Below are positions 53,980-62,485 of a DNA stretch of 64,000 bases, piece after piece; position 1 is the stretch's first letter, and the number at the start of each line of letters is the position of its first letter. Source of the stretch: Microthrixaceae bacterium. Lineage in GTDB: Bacteria > Actinomycetota > Acidimicrobiia > Acidimicrobiales > Microtrichaceae. The notes beneath the pieces were generated by a model. The model did no database searches. It worked only from the letters and a program-made list of their open reading frames with translations, and was not told where the DNA came from. The position numbers and the translations under genes are program-made. The stretch covers positions 1 to 64,000 of the forward strand of contig JAMLGK010000011.1 of assembly GCA_023957995.1 (NCBI GenBank). The letters are read 5' to 3'.

Positions 53980-54786
53980 TCAGCCGTCATCCCGGGGCTC
54001 GTAGTCGGGTAGGCCGAGCGCCAGTGTGGGGTGGTCGATACCGCCATCGACCTCCAGTACCTTGCCGGTCACGTAGGACCCGGCTGGTGAACTCAGGTAG
54101 AGCACCGCTGCCGCGATGTCCTCGGGGGTGCCGAGGCGGCGCAGGGGAGTGTTGGCCTCCATGGTCGAGCGGAGGTCGTCGGTGAGCACGGTGGCGAGCG
54201 CGTCGGTGGCGACCGAGCCCACCGCTATCGCGTTCACGCGGATGTGGGGTGCGAGATCCATCGCGGTGATGCGGCTCATGTGGGTCATGGCCGCCTTGGC
54301 CGTCCCGTAGGCCGAGAACCCCCGGTCGGCCTTGCGGCCCGCGGCCGAACTGATGTTGACCACCGACCCGCCGCCGCGCTCCAGCATGGCCGGCACCGAT
54401 GCCTTGGTCAGTTCGAACGCAGTGGTGACATTGAACGTGAATGCCTTCTCGAACGACCTGGCCGAGGTGTCCAACAGCGGCTTGGGGAACGACCCGCCCG
54501 CATTGTTGACCAGGATGTCGAGTCCTCCCAGTGCCCCGGTCGTCTGCTGCACGAGTGCGGGCATCGCATCGAGATCCATCACGTCGAACGGGATCGCCAC
54601 GGCTACCCGTCCCAGCTCGCGGATCCGTTCTGCCACCGGTTCGAGGTCCTGCGGGGACCGCGATGCGATCGCCACATCGGCTCCGGCCTCGGCCAGCGCC
54701 AGGGCGCACGCCCGTCCGATCCCACGGCTGGCGCCGGTCACCAGGGCACAGCGTCCGTCGAGTGCGAACAGGTCGAGGATCCCCAT
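53980..54786 (-). CDS. short-chain dehydrogenase/reductase
   Basis: Classical SDR, 268 residues. Seen: TGASRGIGRACALALAEAG (cofactor), IASRSPQDLE with Arg favouring NADPH, NNAGGSFPKPLLD, catalytic Ser in VVNISSAAG and YGTAKAAMTHM (Tyr-x3-Lys), and late YLSSPAGSYVTGKVLEVDGG. Start ATG at 54786 with AGGGGTG upstream. The most likely substrates are 3-oxoacyl or other ketones; nothing more specific can be said. It lies 76 bp downstream of a second, distinct SDR on the same strand. Confidence 0.9.
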   Translation of the reverse strand: MGILDLFALDGRCALVTGASRGIGRACALALAEAGADVAIASRSPQDLEPVAERIRELGRVAVAIPFDVMDLDAMPALVQQTTGALGGLDILVNNAGGSFPKPLLDTSARSFEKAFTFNVTTAFELTKASVPAMLERGGGSVVNISSAAGRKADRGFSAYGTAKAAMTHMSRITAMDLAPHIRVNAIAVGSVATDALATVLTDDLRSTMEANTPLRRLGTPEDIAAAVLYLSSPAGSYVTGKVLEVDGGIDHPTLALGLPDYEPRDDG

Positions 54787-54862
54787 CAACCACACCCCTG
54801 CCGAACGCACCGCTCACGACACAGGGGGTTCCTCGAGCGCGGGATCCCCATGGACGTGGTGC

Positions 54863-55678
54863 TCATCGGTCCTTCAGTGCCGGGTGGACCCTCGCCAGCA
54901 GCGGCACCAACAGTTGCTTGGGCGTGATGGTGGCCACCGCGGCGGTGACCCGGTTGGCGATACCGGGGATGACCACCGGATGGCCCTTGCCGAGGGCGTC
55001 CAGGCCCGCCCTCGCGACCGATTCGGCGGACTCCCAGACGAAGTCGGGCAGCGAGCCCTCCGCTGCGCCTTCGTCGAATCCCGCCACGTCCGCGAACTCG
55101 GTGCGCACCGGACCGGGACAGAGCGCGGTGGCACTCACCCCGGTGCCGTGTAGCTCACCGTGAAGGGAACGGGTGTAGGACAACACGAAGGCCTTGCAGG
55201 CCCCGTAGCCCGCCTGCCCCGGCAGTGGCTGGAAGCCGGCGGTCGATGCGACGTTGAGGATCCGTCCGCGTCCTCGCTCGACCATTCCGGGCAGCAGTCG
55301 GGTGCACAGATCGGTCACGGCCATCACGTCGACCTCGACCATGTTCATCTCCGCATCCGGATCGGCCTCGGCAACGGGCCCCGTGGTCGACAACCCGGCG
55401 TTGTTCACGAGGATGTGCAACTCCAGTCCACTCGACTCCACCTCGTTCACCAGGCGCTGTCGATCGGCGCGGTCGGAGAGGTCCGCCGGCACCACCTCTA
55501 TGCGCACGCCGCGGTCGGTGAGTTCGTCCCGCAACTCCTCGAGACGTTCTGCGCGTCGGGCGACGAGCGTCAGCCCGTGGCCTCTCCTCGCGAGCTCGCG
55601 CGCGATCTCGGCGCCGATACCCGAGGAGGCCCCGGTGACGAGCGCTGTGCGGTTGGGTGCGGGATCGGGGAGGCCCAT
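54863..55678 (-). CDS. short-chain dehydrogenase/reductase (DltE/YqjQ-like)
   Basis: SDR of 271 residues in the group with TGASSGIGAEIARELARRGH and LVARRAERLEELRDEL, the RR after strand 2 pointing to NADPH. Catalytic VASTAGFQPLPGQAGYGACKAFVL holds Ser and Tyr-x3-Lys (YGACK). The C-terminal part (ANRVTAAVATITPKQLLV) is hydrophobic, common to members linked to lipid metabolism. A TAGGGT 6 nt ahead of the ATG at 55678 indicates an independent leaderless promoter. It lies 14 bp from the CorA stop. Confidence 0.88.
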   Translation of the reverse strand: MGLPDPAPNRTALVTGASSGIGAEIARELARRGHGLTLVARRAERLEELRDELTDRGVRIEVVPADLSDRADRQRLVNEVESSGLELHILVNNAGLSTTGPVAEADPDAEMNMVEVDVMAVTDLCTRLLPGMVERGRGRILNVASTAGFQPLPGQAGYGACKAFVLSYTRSLHGELHGTGVSATALCPGPVRTEFADVAGFDEGAAEGSLPDFVWESAESVARAGLDALGKGHPVVIPGIANRVTAAVATITPKQLLVPLLARVHPALKDR

Positions 55679-55684
55679 GACCGA

Positions 55685-55690
55685 ACCCTA
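55685..55690 (-). promoter_or_regulatory. -10 element of a leaderless promoter (SDR gene)
   Basis: TAGGGT on the minus strand, 6 nt ahead of the ATG at 55678, in the 14-bp gap after the CorA gene. Confidence 0.55.
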
Positions 55691-55692
55691 GG

Positions 55693-56661
55693 TCAGAGCC
55701 ATCCCGAGCGTTTGAAGGTGCGGTGAAGTGCCAGGCAGATCAGCGTGACCACGGCCATCACCACGAAGTAGCCGTAGCGGGCGTCGAGTTCGGGCATGTA
55801 GTCGAAGTTCATCCCGTAGATGCCGGCCACCATCGTGGGAACGGCCGCGATAGCGACCCAGGCCGACATCTTGCGCATGTCCTCGTTCTGACGGAGGCCG
55901 ACCTGGGCGAGGTTGGCCTCCAGGGCGGAGTCGAGCAGCTCCCGTTCGGTGTGGATCTGGTCGACCACCCGCTTGAGGTCGTCCTCGGTGTCGCGGAAGT
56001 AGCGGCGCAGGTCGTCGTTCACCAAGGGGTGCGCCAGTCGGGTGAGGGTCTCCATCACCCGCGACAGGGGATACACCGACTTGCGGAACTCGAGGACCTC
56101 CCGGGTGAGCTCGTAGATCCGCTGGGTGGGCATGTGCCGGTCCTCGGAGAACACAGCGGCCTCCACCTCCGCGATGTCGCTGTCGATGCCGGTGAGCACC
56201 GGCAGGTAGGCCTCGACGACGGTGTCGAGGATGGCGTGGAGGACCACGCCGGGGCCCTGCCTGAGCCACTCGGGGTCCGACTCCATGCGTCCGCGCAGGT
56301 CGTTGAGGGGGACAGCGTCGCCCCGGCGCACCACCAACACATGGCCCGGAGAGCTCATCACGGTGATCTGGCCGACCTCGAGTCGCTCCTCCTCCTCGTC
56401 GTAGCGGGCGGAGCGGAGCACGAGGGTCAGGGTCTCGCCGAACACGTCCACCTTGGGACGCTCGTGCGTGGCCTCGGCATCCTCGATCGCGAGCGGGTGG
56501 AGCCCGAAGGCCTCGGCGGCACGCTCGAGCTCCTCGCGGCTCGGGTCCTTGAGGCCCACCCACACGAACCCGTCGTCACCGCAGGCCTCAGCGAGCTGCC
56601 CGAATCCACCCTCGTCGGTGACGAGCCGACCGCCGCGGTAGGCACCCTGTCCGATGATCAT
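55693..56661 (-). CDS. corA: CorA-type magnesium/cobalt transporter
   Basis: Pentameric Mg2+ channel of the CorA family, 322 residues. Seen: cytoplasmic N-terminal domain with FVWVGLKDPSREELE and FGLHPLAIEDAE, long stalk helix (SVYPLSRVMETLTRL), and the C-terminal pair of membrane helices with the selectivity motif YGMNF at residue about 281 (in IYGMNFDYMPE) and a basic end RTFKRSGWL. The ATG at 56661 overlaps the alkylsulfatase-like gene stop by ATGA, so the two genes are coupled. That partnership is unusual and has no obvious metabolic reason. Confidence 0.93.
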   Translation of the reverse strand: MIIGQGAYRGGRLVTDEGGFGQLAEACGDDGFVWVGLKDPSREELERAAEAFGLHPLAIEDAEATHERPKVDVFGETLTLVLRSARYDEEEERLEVGQITVMSSPGHVLVVRRGDAVPLNDLRGRMESDPEWLRQGPGVVLHAILDTVVEAYLPVLTGIDSDIAEVEAAVFSEDRHMPTQRIYELTREVLEFRKSVYPLSRVMETLTRLAHPLVNDDLRRYFRDTEDDLKRVVDQIHTERELLDSALEANLAQVGLRQNEDMRKMSAWVAIAAVPTMVAGIYGMNFDYMPELDARYGYFVVMAVVTLICLALHRTFKRSGWL

Positions 56662-57947
56662 CGCCGGTCCCCTCCGTCCGGGCCGTCGTCGCGTGAAGCG
56701 ATCCCGGTCGAGACGTGCTCGGCCCAACCGAAGATCCCCTTGGCCATCAAGGACGTCTCGGCCGCCACACGGGCACGGTTCACCTCGGCGCGCGCTGCGT
56801 GCACCTCGGGTCCGTCCGGGTCGGCCTGCGCCGCGAGCTCCGCGAGGTGGCCGGCGAGTCGCAGCTCCCCGTCGCCGGCCAGCTCCAACGCCCGTTCGGC
56901 AAGGCGCGGGCTCCCACCGCACAGCGAGGCGAGCTCGGCCGCGAGCGCGGACTCCGGCGCCGGCTTGAGCCGGGCGGGGTTGCCGTCGAACCAGCCTCCG
57001 TAGAGCCGCCAGACGTTGTGGACGATGAACTCGGGGTCGTCGTAGATCGGCTGCATCCAGGGGCGATCGAGGAGTCCGCCAGGCACCTCGACAGAGTGGA
57101 TGATCGAGTCGAGCGTCTCGCCGGCGTTCATCATCTCGAGGGTCTGTGAGGTGATCGACTCCAGCAGTTCGGCGGTGTCGCCGAGGACGGTCGCCACCGA
57201 CTCGGTGCCGACGATGGGAAGCCCGTGGCCCGGCAGGAGGATCTCGGGTTCGAGCTCGGCCATCTTGCGCAACGCCGCGGCCCACTCGAGTGGGTAGCGC
57301 TGGACCTTCTGCGGGTTGCCACAGTTTGGCGCCACCCACATGATCAGGTCGCCGGTGCACAGAACGCGACGCTGTGGCATCCACACCCAGGTGTGGTCGT
57401 CCGTCTCACCCTTGTCGTGGTTCAGTTCCAGGTCCGTCGCCCCGAGGGAGAAGGCGGTCGACTCCCTGAACGTCGTGTCGGGATAGCGGAAGTCGCTGGG
57501 GAACAGCGCTGCAGCGAGTCTGAACTGTCGCTGGTTGATGGTCCCGTTGTAGCCGTTGGTCAGCTGGTAGCGATCGAATCGCTTGGCCACCGCCTCGTGT
57601 GAGATCACTTCGACGCCAGGAGCCCCGTCCTCGGCCTCGAAGAGCGGCACGCCGAAGCAGTGGTCGATGTGACCATGGGTGTAGACCGCGCGTCGCAGGG
57701 GAGCACTGGTGTGGGTTCGCACGATCTCGTGGATCTGGCGGGCGTGGATGACCCCGCCCGCGTCGACCAGTGCGAGTTCCCCGTCCTCGTGCAGCGCCGT
57801 GACGTTGGCGAACGATTCGATGAACAACAGGCCGTCGCCCAGGTCCAGGCCCTGGCTCTGGGCCCCGATCGAGACCGGGTGGTGGTCATCGACCGAGAGC
57901 CGGCCGCTGAGGAGTCCGTCGGAGATGTCGAGCAGGTCGCGATTCAA
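56658..57947 (-). CDS. MBL-fold hydrolase, alkylsulfatase-like
   Basis: Metallo-beta-lactamase-fold hydrolase, 429 residues. Seen: the zinc motif YTHGHIDHCFGVP (H-x-H-x-D-H), further metal ligands in DKGETDDHTWVWMP and LLPGHGLPIVG, and a C-terminal alkylsulfatase dimerisation-type domain with YGGWFDGNPARLKPAPE and ALELAGDGELRLAGHLAELA. It may cleave alkyl sulfates or another ester. The start is set at TTG 57947 because GGAG lies 6 nt before it; no ATG is suitable. It shares about 75 bp with the divergent LPG-synthase-like gene and is coupled to corA. Confidence 0.8.
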   Translation of the reverse strand: MNRDLLDISDGLLSGRLSVDDHHPVSIGAQSQGLDLGDGLLFIESFANVTALHEDGELALVDAGGVIHARQIHEIVRTHTSAPLRRAVYTHGHIDHCFGVPLFEAEDGAPGVEVISHEAVAKRFDRYQLTNGYNGTINQRQFRLAAALFPSDFRYPDTTFRESTAFSLGATDLELNHDKGETDDHTWVWMPQRRVLCTGDLIMWVAPNCGNPQKVQRYPLEWAAALRKMAELEPEILLPGHGLPIVGTESVATVLGDTAELLESITSQTLEMMNAGETLDSIIHSVEVPGGLLDRPWMQPIYDDPEFIVHNVWRLYGGWFDGNPARLKPAPESALAAELASLCGGSPRLAERALELAGDGELRLAGHLAELAAQADPDGPEVHAARAEVNRARVAAETSLMAKGIFGWAEHVSTGIASRDDGPDGGDRR

Positions 57948-58009
57948 TTTCAACTCCAGGTGTTTGCTTCGGAGTTCGACGCTACGGCAGCCACGGGTTG
58001 CCGAGGCGC

Positions 58010-58015
58010 TAAATT
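58010..58015 (+). promoter_or_regulatory. possible -10 element (LPG-synthase-like gene)
   Basis: TAAATT, 8 nt ahead of the ATG at 58024; slightly longer spacing than the other leaderless cases. Confidence 0.4.
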
Positions 58016-58023
58016 GCCAAGCG

Positions 58024-60588
58024 ATGTTGACTCGCCGTGAGTCATGGCGGATCTTCGTCGCCTCGGAGCAGCCCCGGGTTCGCCGCGCCAGCGACGCCGT
58101 CGTGGCGGTGGTGTCGCTGGCCTGGCTCGCAGTGCTGGGGTTGCTGTCGATCCCGAGCCCGCAAGCCGAGAAGTCGCTGGCAGAGGTGCTCTCGCTGCCG
58201 CCCGGCTGGTTCGACTTCCTCTGGCGACTGCTGATCATCGGCCTGATGATCTGGCCAGCGGTCATAGCGTTGGCCTGCGCAGCCACCCGCCGTTGGGCGG
58301 AGCTGCGCGATGTCGTTCTGGCCGCTCTGTTGGGATCGGCTGCCGGGCTGGTCAGCAACCGCGTGGTCAGCGGCAGTTGGGACTCGGGACTGGTTCTGTT
58401 CGGAGCCGATCCCGTTCGGTCCTATCCGGTGGTGGTCGTCGGCCTGGCCGCCGCGGTGATAGCGGTGGCACGACCGCACCTGACGCGCCCGTACCGCCGC
58501 CTCGGCTCCCTGACGCTCTCCGGTGGGGTCCTGGGGATGTTGCTGATGGGTTCGACGCTTCCCATCGGGGCCCTGATCGGTCTACTGGTCGGATCACTCA
58601 GCGCTGCCTGCATCCATCTCGCCCTGGGCACACAGGACGGCGTCCCCTCCCGTGCTGAAGCCGCTGCAACCGTGGCAGCTCTGGGCTCCGATGTCGTGGG
58701 TCTGCAGCCGGCGCGCCGCCAGGACGCAGGCGTGTATGTGTTCGACGGCACCAGCAGCGACGGTGAAGCCGTCAGCGTCCGCCTCTACGGCCGGGATGCA
58801 CGCGACACCCAGCTGCTCTCGACCATCTGGAGGGCGCTCTGGTACCGCGCCGGCTCTGCGCCAGCGCTGGGTCGTTCGCATCGGGCCGAGCACGAGGCAT
58901 TCGTGACCCTCCGACTGCGGGACTGCGGCGTTCCTGCACCGGCGGTGCTGGCTGCGGGCGGACTCGACGCCGGCGACGCCGCGGTGGTTCTGTCCGGACG
59001 CGGTGTCTTCTTCGAGGATGTGGCTTCGCGGCCGGGCGCTGAGGCGCCTGACGATCTGGCGGTCGGCGAACAAGACATCCGGGACTGCTGGCGGCTCCTG
59101 TCCGCGGTGCACGACTGCGGATTGGCGGTAGGTGAACTGGGACCCTCCACGTTCATGTTGAGGAGTTCGGAACCGCCTGCGGAGCAGGTCGCCGGGGGCC
59201 GCGTCATGCTCGATCAGCTGGTCGGAGCGACGAGTGCCCCCAGCGACGCAGATCTGCGCAGCGACGAGGCCCGCCTGCTCGTCATGTCGGCGCTCCTGCT
59301 CGAGAGCGACGCCGACGATGACGTCAGAACCGACATCTCGGCTGACGATGGCGCTGACGACGTTGGGGACGGAGGCTCCGGCGATGCCCCACGCGCGGAC
59401 CCCGAGAACGACCTTCCGGCCCCGGCCCGGTTCCGCCGGGTGATCGAGCTCGCGCACGACGAGCTGGGCACCGAGGCGCTCACATCCCTGCTCGGGTATC
59501 TGCAGCCCGCAGCCCTGGGGTCCCAGCTCCGCAGCGACCTTCATGGCCGCAAGGTGAAGGTGGCCGATCTGCGCGCCGAGGTGGCCACCCACCTGGGGGT
59601 CGAGGAGCCCGAGATCGCGAAGCTCCGCCGGGTCTCGCTCGCATCGGTGGTCAAGCTGGTGGTGATAGCGGCTCTGGCCTACCTGCTGGTGACGCGCTTG
59701 GCCGAGGTCGACTTCTCGGAGATCGTCTCGGAGTTCGCGGGCGCCGACTGGACCTGGATCGTGGTGGCGCTCGTGCTGGGCCAGATGGCGATCGCGAGCC
59801 AGTCGGTGGTGACCCAGGGTGCTGCGCCCCAGCGTGTCGCCTATGGCCCGCTGGTGCTGTTGCAGTTCGCGGTCGCGTTCATCATGCTCGCCGTGCCGTC
59901 GTCGGCTGCTCGCATCGCCATGGTGGTGCGCTTCTTCCAGCGCCAGGGCGTGCCGGCATCGGCCGCGGTGTCGATCTCGTTGCTAGACAGCTTCACGGGT
60001 TTCCTCGTGCAGGTGGCGGTGCTCGTGATCACCCTCGTGTTCGGCGTGGGTGGTGTCCAGTTGCACCTCAGTGGCACCGGCAGCTCTGTCAACACGTCGA
60101 ATCTGGTGACCGCGCTGGTGGTCCTGGCCGTGGTCGCGGTGCTGGCCGTGCTGATCGCAGCGTTTCTGCGTCGAACCCGTGAGTGGGTCCTCGCCAAGGT
60201 GCGGGAACCGGTCTCGGAGATGTGGTCGATCGCCAAGGGTGTGAGGACCCCCCGAAGGTTGCTGCAGCTCTTCGGTGGCAACTTCGTGACCGAGTTGCTC
60301 TTCGGGCTCTGCCTGGGCGCGTCGGCGCTGGCGTTCGGTGGTGCCAGTTCGGGTCTCGCCGGCGCGATGGTGGTGTACATCGCGGCTGCGCTGTTCGGCG
60401 GTTTCATGCCGGTTCCGGGCGGAGTCGGAGTGATGGAAGCGGCGCTCACCGCCGGGCTCAGCGCGCTCGGCATGGACTCCGGCGCAGCATTGGGAGCTGC
60501 CCTGGCGTTCCGTGCGATCACCTTCTACCTGCCGCCCGTCTGGGGTGCAGCTGCAACCGGATGGCTTCGCCGCCAGGGCGACCTCTGA
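58024..60588 (+). CDS. LPG-synthase-type flippase membrane protein with N-terminal membrane and pseudokinase domains
   Basis: An 854-residue membrane protein. Order: N-terminal bundle of about six helices (30-200); a cytoplasmic kinase-like domain (about 225-430) with VSVRLYGRDARDTQLLSTIW and ALWYRAGSAP; an acidic spacer (about 430-460, rich in Asp/Gly); then the UPF0104/lysylphosphatidylglycerol synthase-type membrane region (from about 545). The kinase-like part lacks catalytic residues: the HGD-like site reads CGLAVGELGPSTFML and the DFG-like site MLDQLVGATS, so it is probably a pseudokinase. No aminoacyltransferase domain is seen; a lipid flippase role is likely. Divergent from the MBL hydrolase. 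Confidence 0.8.
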   Translation: MLTRRESWRIFVASEQPRVRRASDAVVAVVSLAWLAVLGLLSIPSPQAEKSLAEVLSLPPGWFDFLWRLLIIGLMIWPAVIALACAATRRWAELRDVVLAALLGSAAGLVSNRVVSGSWDSGLVLFGADPVRSYPVVVVGLAAAVIAVARPHLTRPYRRLGSLTLSGGVLGMLLMGSTLPIGALIGLLVGSLSAACIHLALGTQDGVPSRAEAAATVAALGSDVVGLQPARRQDAGVYVFDGTSSDGEAVSVRLYGRDARDTQLLSTIWRALWYRAGSAPALGRSHRAEHEAFVTLRLRDCGVPAPAVLAAGGLDAGDAAVVLSGRGVFFEDVASRPGAEAPDDLAVGEQDIRDCWRLLSAVHDCGLAVGELGPSTFMLRSSEPPAEQVAGGRVMLDQLVGATSAPSDADLRSDEARLLVMSALLLESDADDDVRTDISADDGADDVGDGGSGDAPRADPENDLPAPARFRRVIELAHDELGTEALTSLLGYLQPAALGSQLRSDLHGRKVKVADLRAEVATHLGVEEPEIAKLRRVSLASVVKLVVIAALAYLLVTRLAEVDFSEIVSEFAGADWTWIVVALVLGQMAIASQSVVTQGAAPQRVAYGPLVLLQFAVAFIMLAVPSSAARIAMVVRFFQRQGVPASAAVSISLLDSFTGFLVQVAVLVITLVFGVGGVQLHLSGTGSSVNTSNLVTALVVLAVVAVLAVLIAAFLRRTREWVLAKVREPVSEMWSIAKGVRTPRRLLQLFGGNFVTELLFGLCLGASALAFGGASSGLAGAMVVYIAAALFGGFMPVPGGVGVMEAALTAGLSALGMDSGAALGAALAFRAITFYLPPVWGAAATGWLRRQGDL

Positions 60589-60597
60589 GCTCACCGC

Positions 60598-61266
60598 TCA
60601 GGCGAGCCGTTTCAGGGCACACCAAGTACCCACACCGGCACGGCTCTGCGTGCCGGTCGTCTCGAAGGGCAGTGCAGCGAGCACATCGTCGGTGCTGAGG
60701 TGGATCGGTGTTCGCTCGCCACTCGAGTTCACCCACAGCAGGACACCTCCGGGTGCCAACACCCGGTCGATCTCCTGGGGGAACAGGAAGCAGTTGATGA
60801 GCACCACCCCCAGCAGGGATCCATCGGTCACCGGCAACATGCTGCCGTCGGCGAGTATCCGTGTGGCAGCACTGGGGTGTGCAAGGCGCTGCATCTCCTC
60901 TGACAACTCCACCGCGAGAGTCGATCCGAAGCGGGCGCTGATCGCCCCCGAGTAGGTGCCCAGGCCGGAGCCGATCTCTGCTGCAACCCCCGACCGTGCT
61001 GCGCTCGGATCGATGAGTGGGTCCGCTCCGCGTTCGAGGGCGTCGTTGACCACCGCCAGGCGTTCGGGTGATTCGCGGGTGTGCCATTCGTCCGCCAGCG
61101 AGTCGAAGACGCCACGGACCGTTTCAGCAGCGCCCTTGTCCCACGCTCCTCCCTGGAGCCCCGCTGCGCGGCGGGTCATGATCCGCATCGGGTGATCGGC
61201 ATTCGCGCCGACCGATGGTGTGTGGCCCCGGATCTCCAACGGCGGAAGGGTCGCGATGTCGGTCAT
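60598..61266 (-). CDS. class I SAM-dependent methyltransferase
   Basis: Predicted methyltransferase, 222 residues. Seen: EIGSGLGTYSGAISARFG (motif I), LAVELSEEMQRLAH, ILADGSMLPVTDGSL and VLLINCFLFPQEIDRVLAPGGVLLWV, the Methyltransf_11 order. The N-terminal 75 residues are not conserved-looking and contain several Ala/Arg stretches. ATG 61266 is preferred over the GTG three codons upstream because TAGGGT lies 7 nt before it. It converges on the LPG-synthase-like gene with 9 bp between stops. The substrate is unknown. Confidence 0.82.
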   Translation of the reverse strand: MTDIATLPPLEIRGHTPSVGANADHPMRIMTRRAAGLQGGAWDKGAAETVRGVFDSLADEWHTRESPERLAVVNDALERGADPLIDPSAARSGVAAEIGSGLGTYSGAISARFGSTLAVELSEEMQRLAHPSAATRILADGSMLPVTDGSLLGVVLINCFLFPQEIDRVLAPGGVLLWVNSSGERTPIHLSTDDVLAALPFETTGTQSRAGVGTWCALKRLA

Positions 61267-61273
61267 TGCCCAC

Positions 61274-61279
61274 ACCCTA
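61274..61279 (-). promoter_or_regulatory. -10 element of a leaderless promoter (methyltransferase)
   Basis: TAGGGT on the minus strand, 7 nt ahead of the ATG at 61266. Confidence 0.55.
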
Positions 61280-61317
61280 GGGACCGTCGGCGGTGTTGAT
61301 CGGTGGCCGAGGTGTGT

Positions 61318-62373
61318 TCAGCTCGGTGAAGGCGCGGCGAGCAGGTCCGCGCAGTGTGATGACCGGTTGCCGGCGGTGGCGGCGCGCATGCGTGCGCGGG
61401 TCACGTAGCGGTGCGCGCTGTGTTCGTAGGTGAAGCCGATCCCACCGTGGTTCTGCACGTTGGTCTCCGCGTTCGTGACGGCCGCGTCGGTGGCGACCAG
61501 TCGGGCCGACTCCGCCTGGAAGGTCGCATCGTCGTGGCCGCCGGCCACCGCGAGGGCGGCGAGTCGCGTGAGCTGGAGTGCGGCATCGGCCCTGACCGCC
61601 ATGTCGGCGCAGCGGTGCTTGACCGCCTGGAAGGAGCCGACCGGGCGGCCGAACTGTTCGCGGTCCTTCGCGTACTCGACGGACTGATCGGTGGTGGCGG
61701 CCGCCATACCCGCGAGCTCGGCGGCGGTCAGCACGGTGGCGCGGAGCGCGACCAGCTCGTCGTTGACGTCACACACCACTCGTTCGCCCGAGAGATCGAC
61801 CGCTGCCACCGCCAGCGGCACCAGGGGGTCGAACGAGGTGTCTGCGCTGAACTCGAGTCCCTCTGCGTTGACCAGGATGGCGGACGCACCGTCGAGTACC
61901 AACAGGAGGTCGGCCCCACCGAAATCGGTGACCCGCAGCCGCGTCGTGCTCTCGCCGCCGGGTGCCGCACCGCCCGAGAGTGCCCCCGCGGTGCTGACCG
62001 GGGTGGCCTCGACCTCGGCCAGCGCGACCCGCGCGGTGCCTCCGAGGATCGCAGCCACCAGGTCGGACTCGCCCGCCGCTGCAGCCACATGGGCGGCCAG
62101 GACGGTCGCCAGGAAGGGTCCCGGTGTGGCGTGGCGACCCAGTTGCTCGAACAGCAGCACTTCTTCGGGCAGTCCGTACCCGACGCCACCATCGGCTTCC
62201 GAGAGCCCGAGGGCGAACCAGCCCAGCTCGGCGCAGCGTTGCCAGATGTCACCGTCGAGCACGGAGGCCGACCAGTCGCGCTCCGCCAGGTCGTTCAGCT
62301 CGAAGTCGGCCGCGAGCTGGGTGCGTACCGTGTTGGTGATCTCGTTCTGTTCGTCTGTGGGGAGCAGGTCCAT
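61318..62373 (-). CDS. acyl-CoA dehydrogenase, small-type subunit
   Basis: Flavoprotein of the acyl-CoA dehydrogenase family, 351 residues. Seen: GLSEADGGVGYGLPE, the FAD-contact motif DREQFGRPVGSFQAVKHRCADM (read as two parts, DREQFGRPVG and SFQAVKHRCADM) and VQNHGGIGFTYEHSAHRY. It is shorter than usual and the middle FAD/beta domain is reduced (about 115-200, rich in Ala/Gly), a feature of the non-catalytic or partner subunits of heteromeric ACADs such as the mycobacterial steroid-degrading FadE pairs. A 112-bp gap separates it from the larger ACAD gene upstream. Confidence 0.85.
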   Translation of the reverse strand: MDLLPTDEQNEITNTVRTQLAADFELNDLAERDWSASVLDGDIWQRCAELGWFALGLSEADGGVGYGLPEEVLLFEQLGRHATPGPFLATVLAAHVAAAAGESDLVAAILGGTARVALAEVEATPVSTAGALSGGAAPGGESTTRLRVTDFGGADLLLVLDGASAILVNAEGLEFSADTSFDPLVPLAVAAVDLSGERVVCDVNDELVALRATVLTAAELAGMAAATTDQSVEYAKDREQFGRPVGSFQAVKHRCADMAVRADAALQLTRLAALAVAGGHDDATFQAESARLVATDAAVTNAETNVQNHGGIGFTYEHSAHRYVTRARMRAATAGNRSSHCADLLAAPSPS

Positions 62374-62485
62374 CTCGGTCCGTTTCTTTGCTCGGCTGGG
62401 AGTCTCGGTGGGCTTCTACGGGTGCAGGACGACCGGGGCGATGCGATTCGGCCCCGCCCTCACCATCGGGTTCGTGAGCGGTCCG

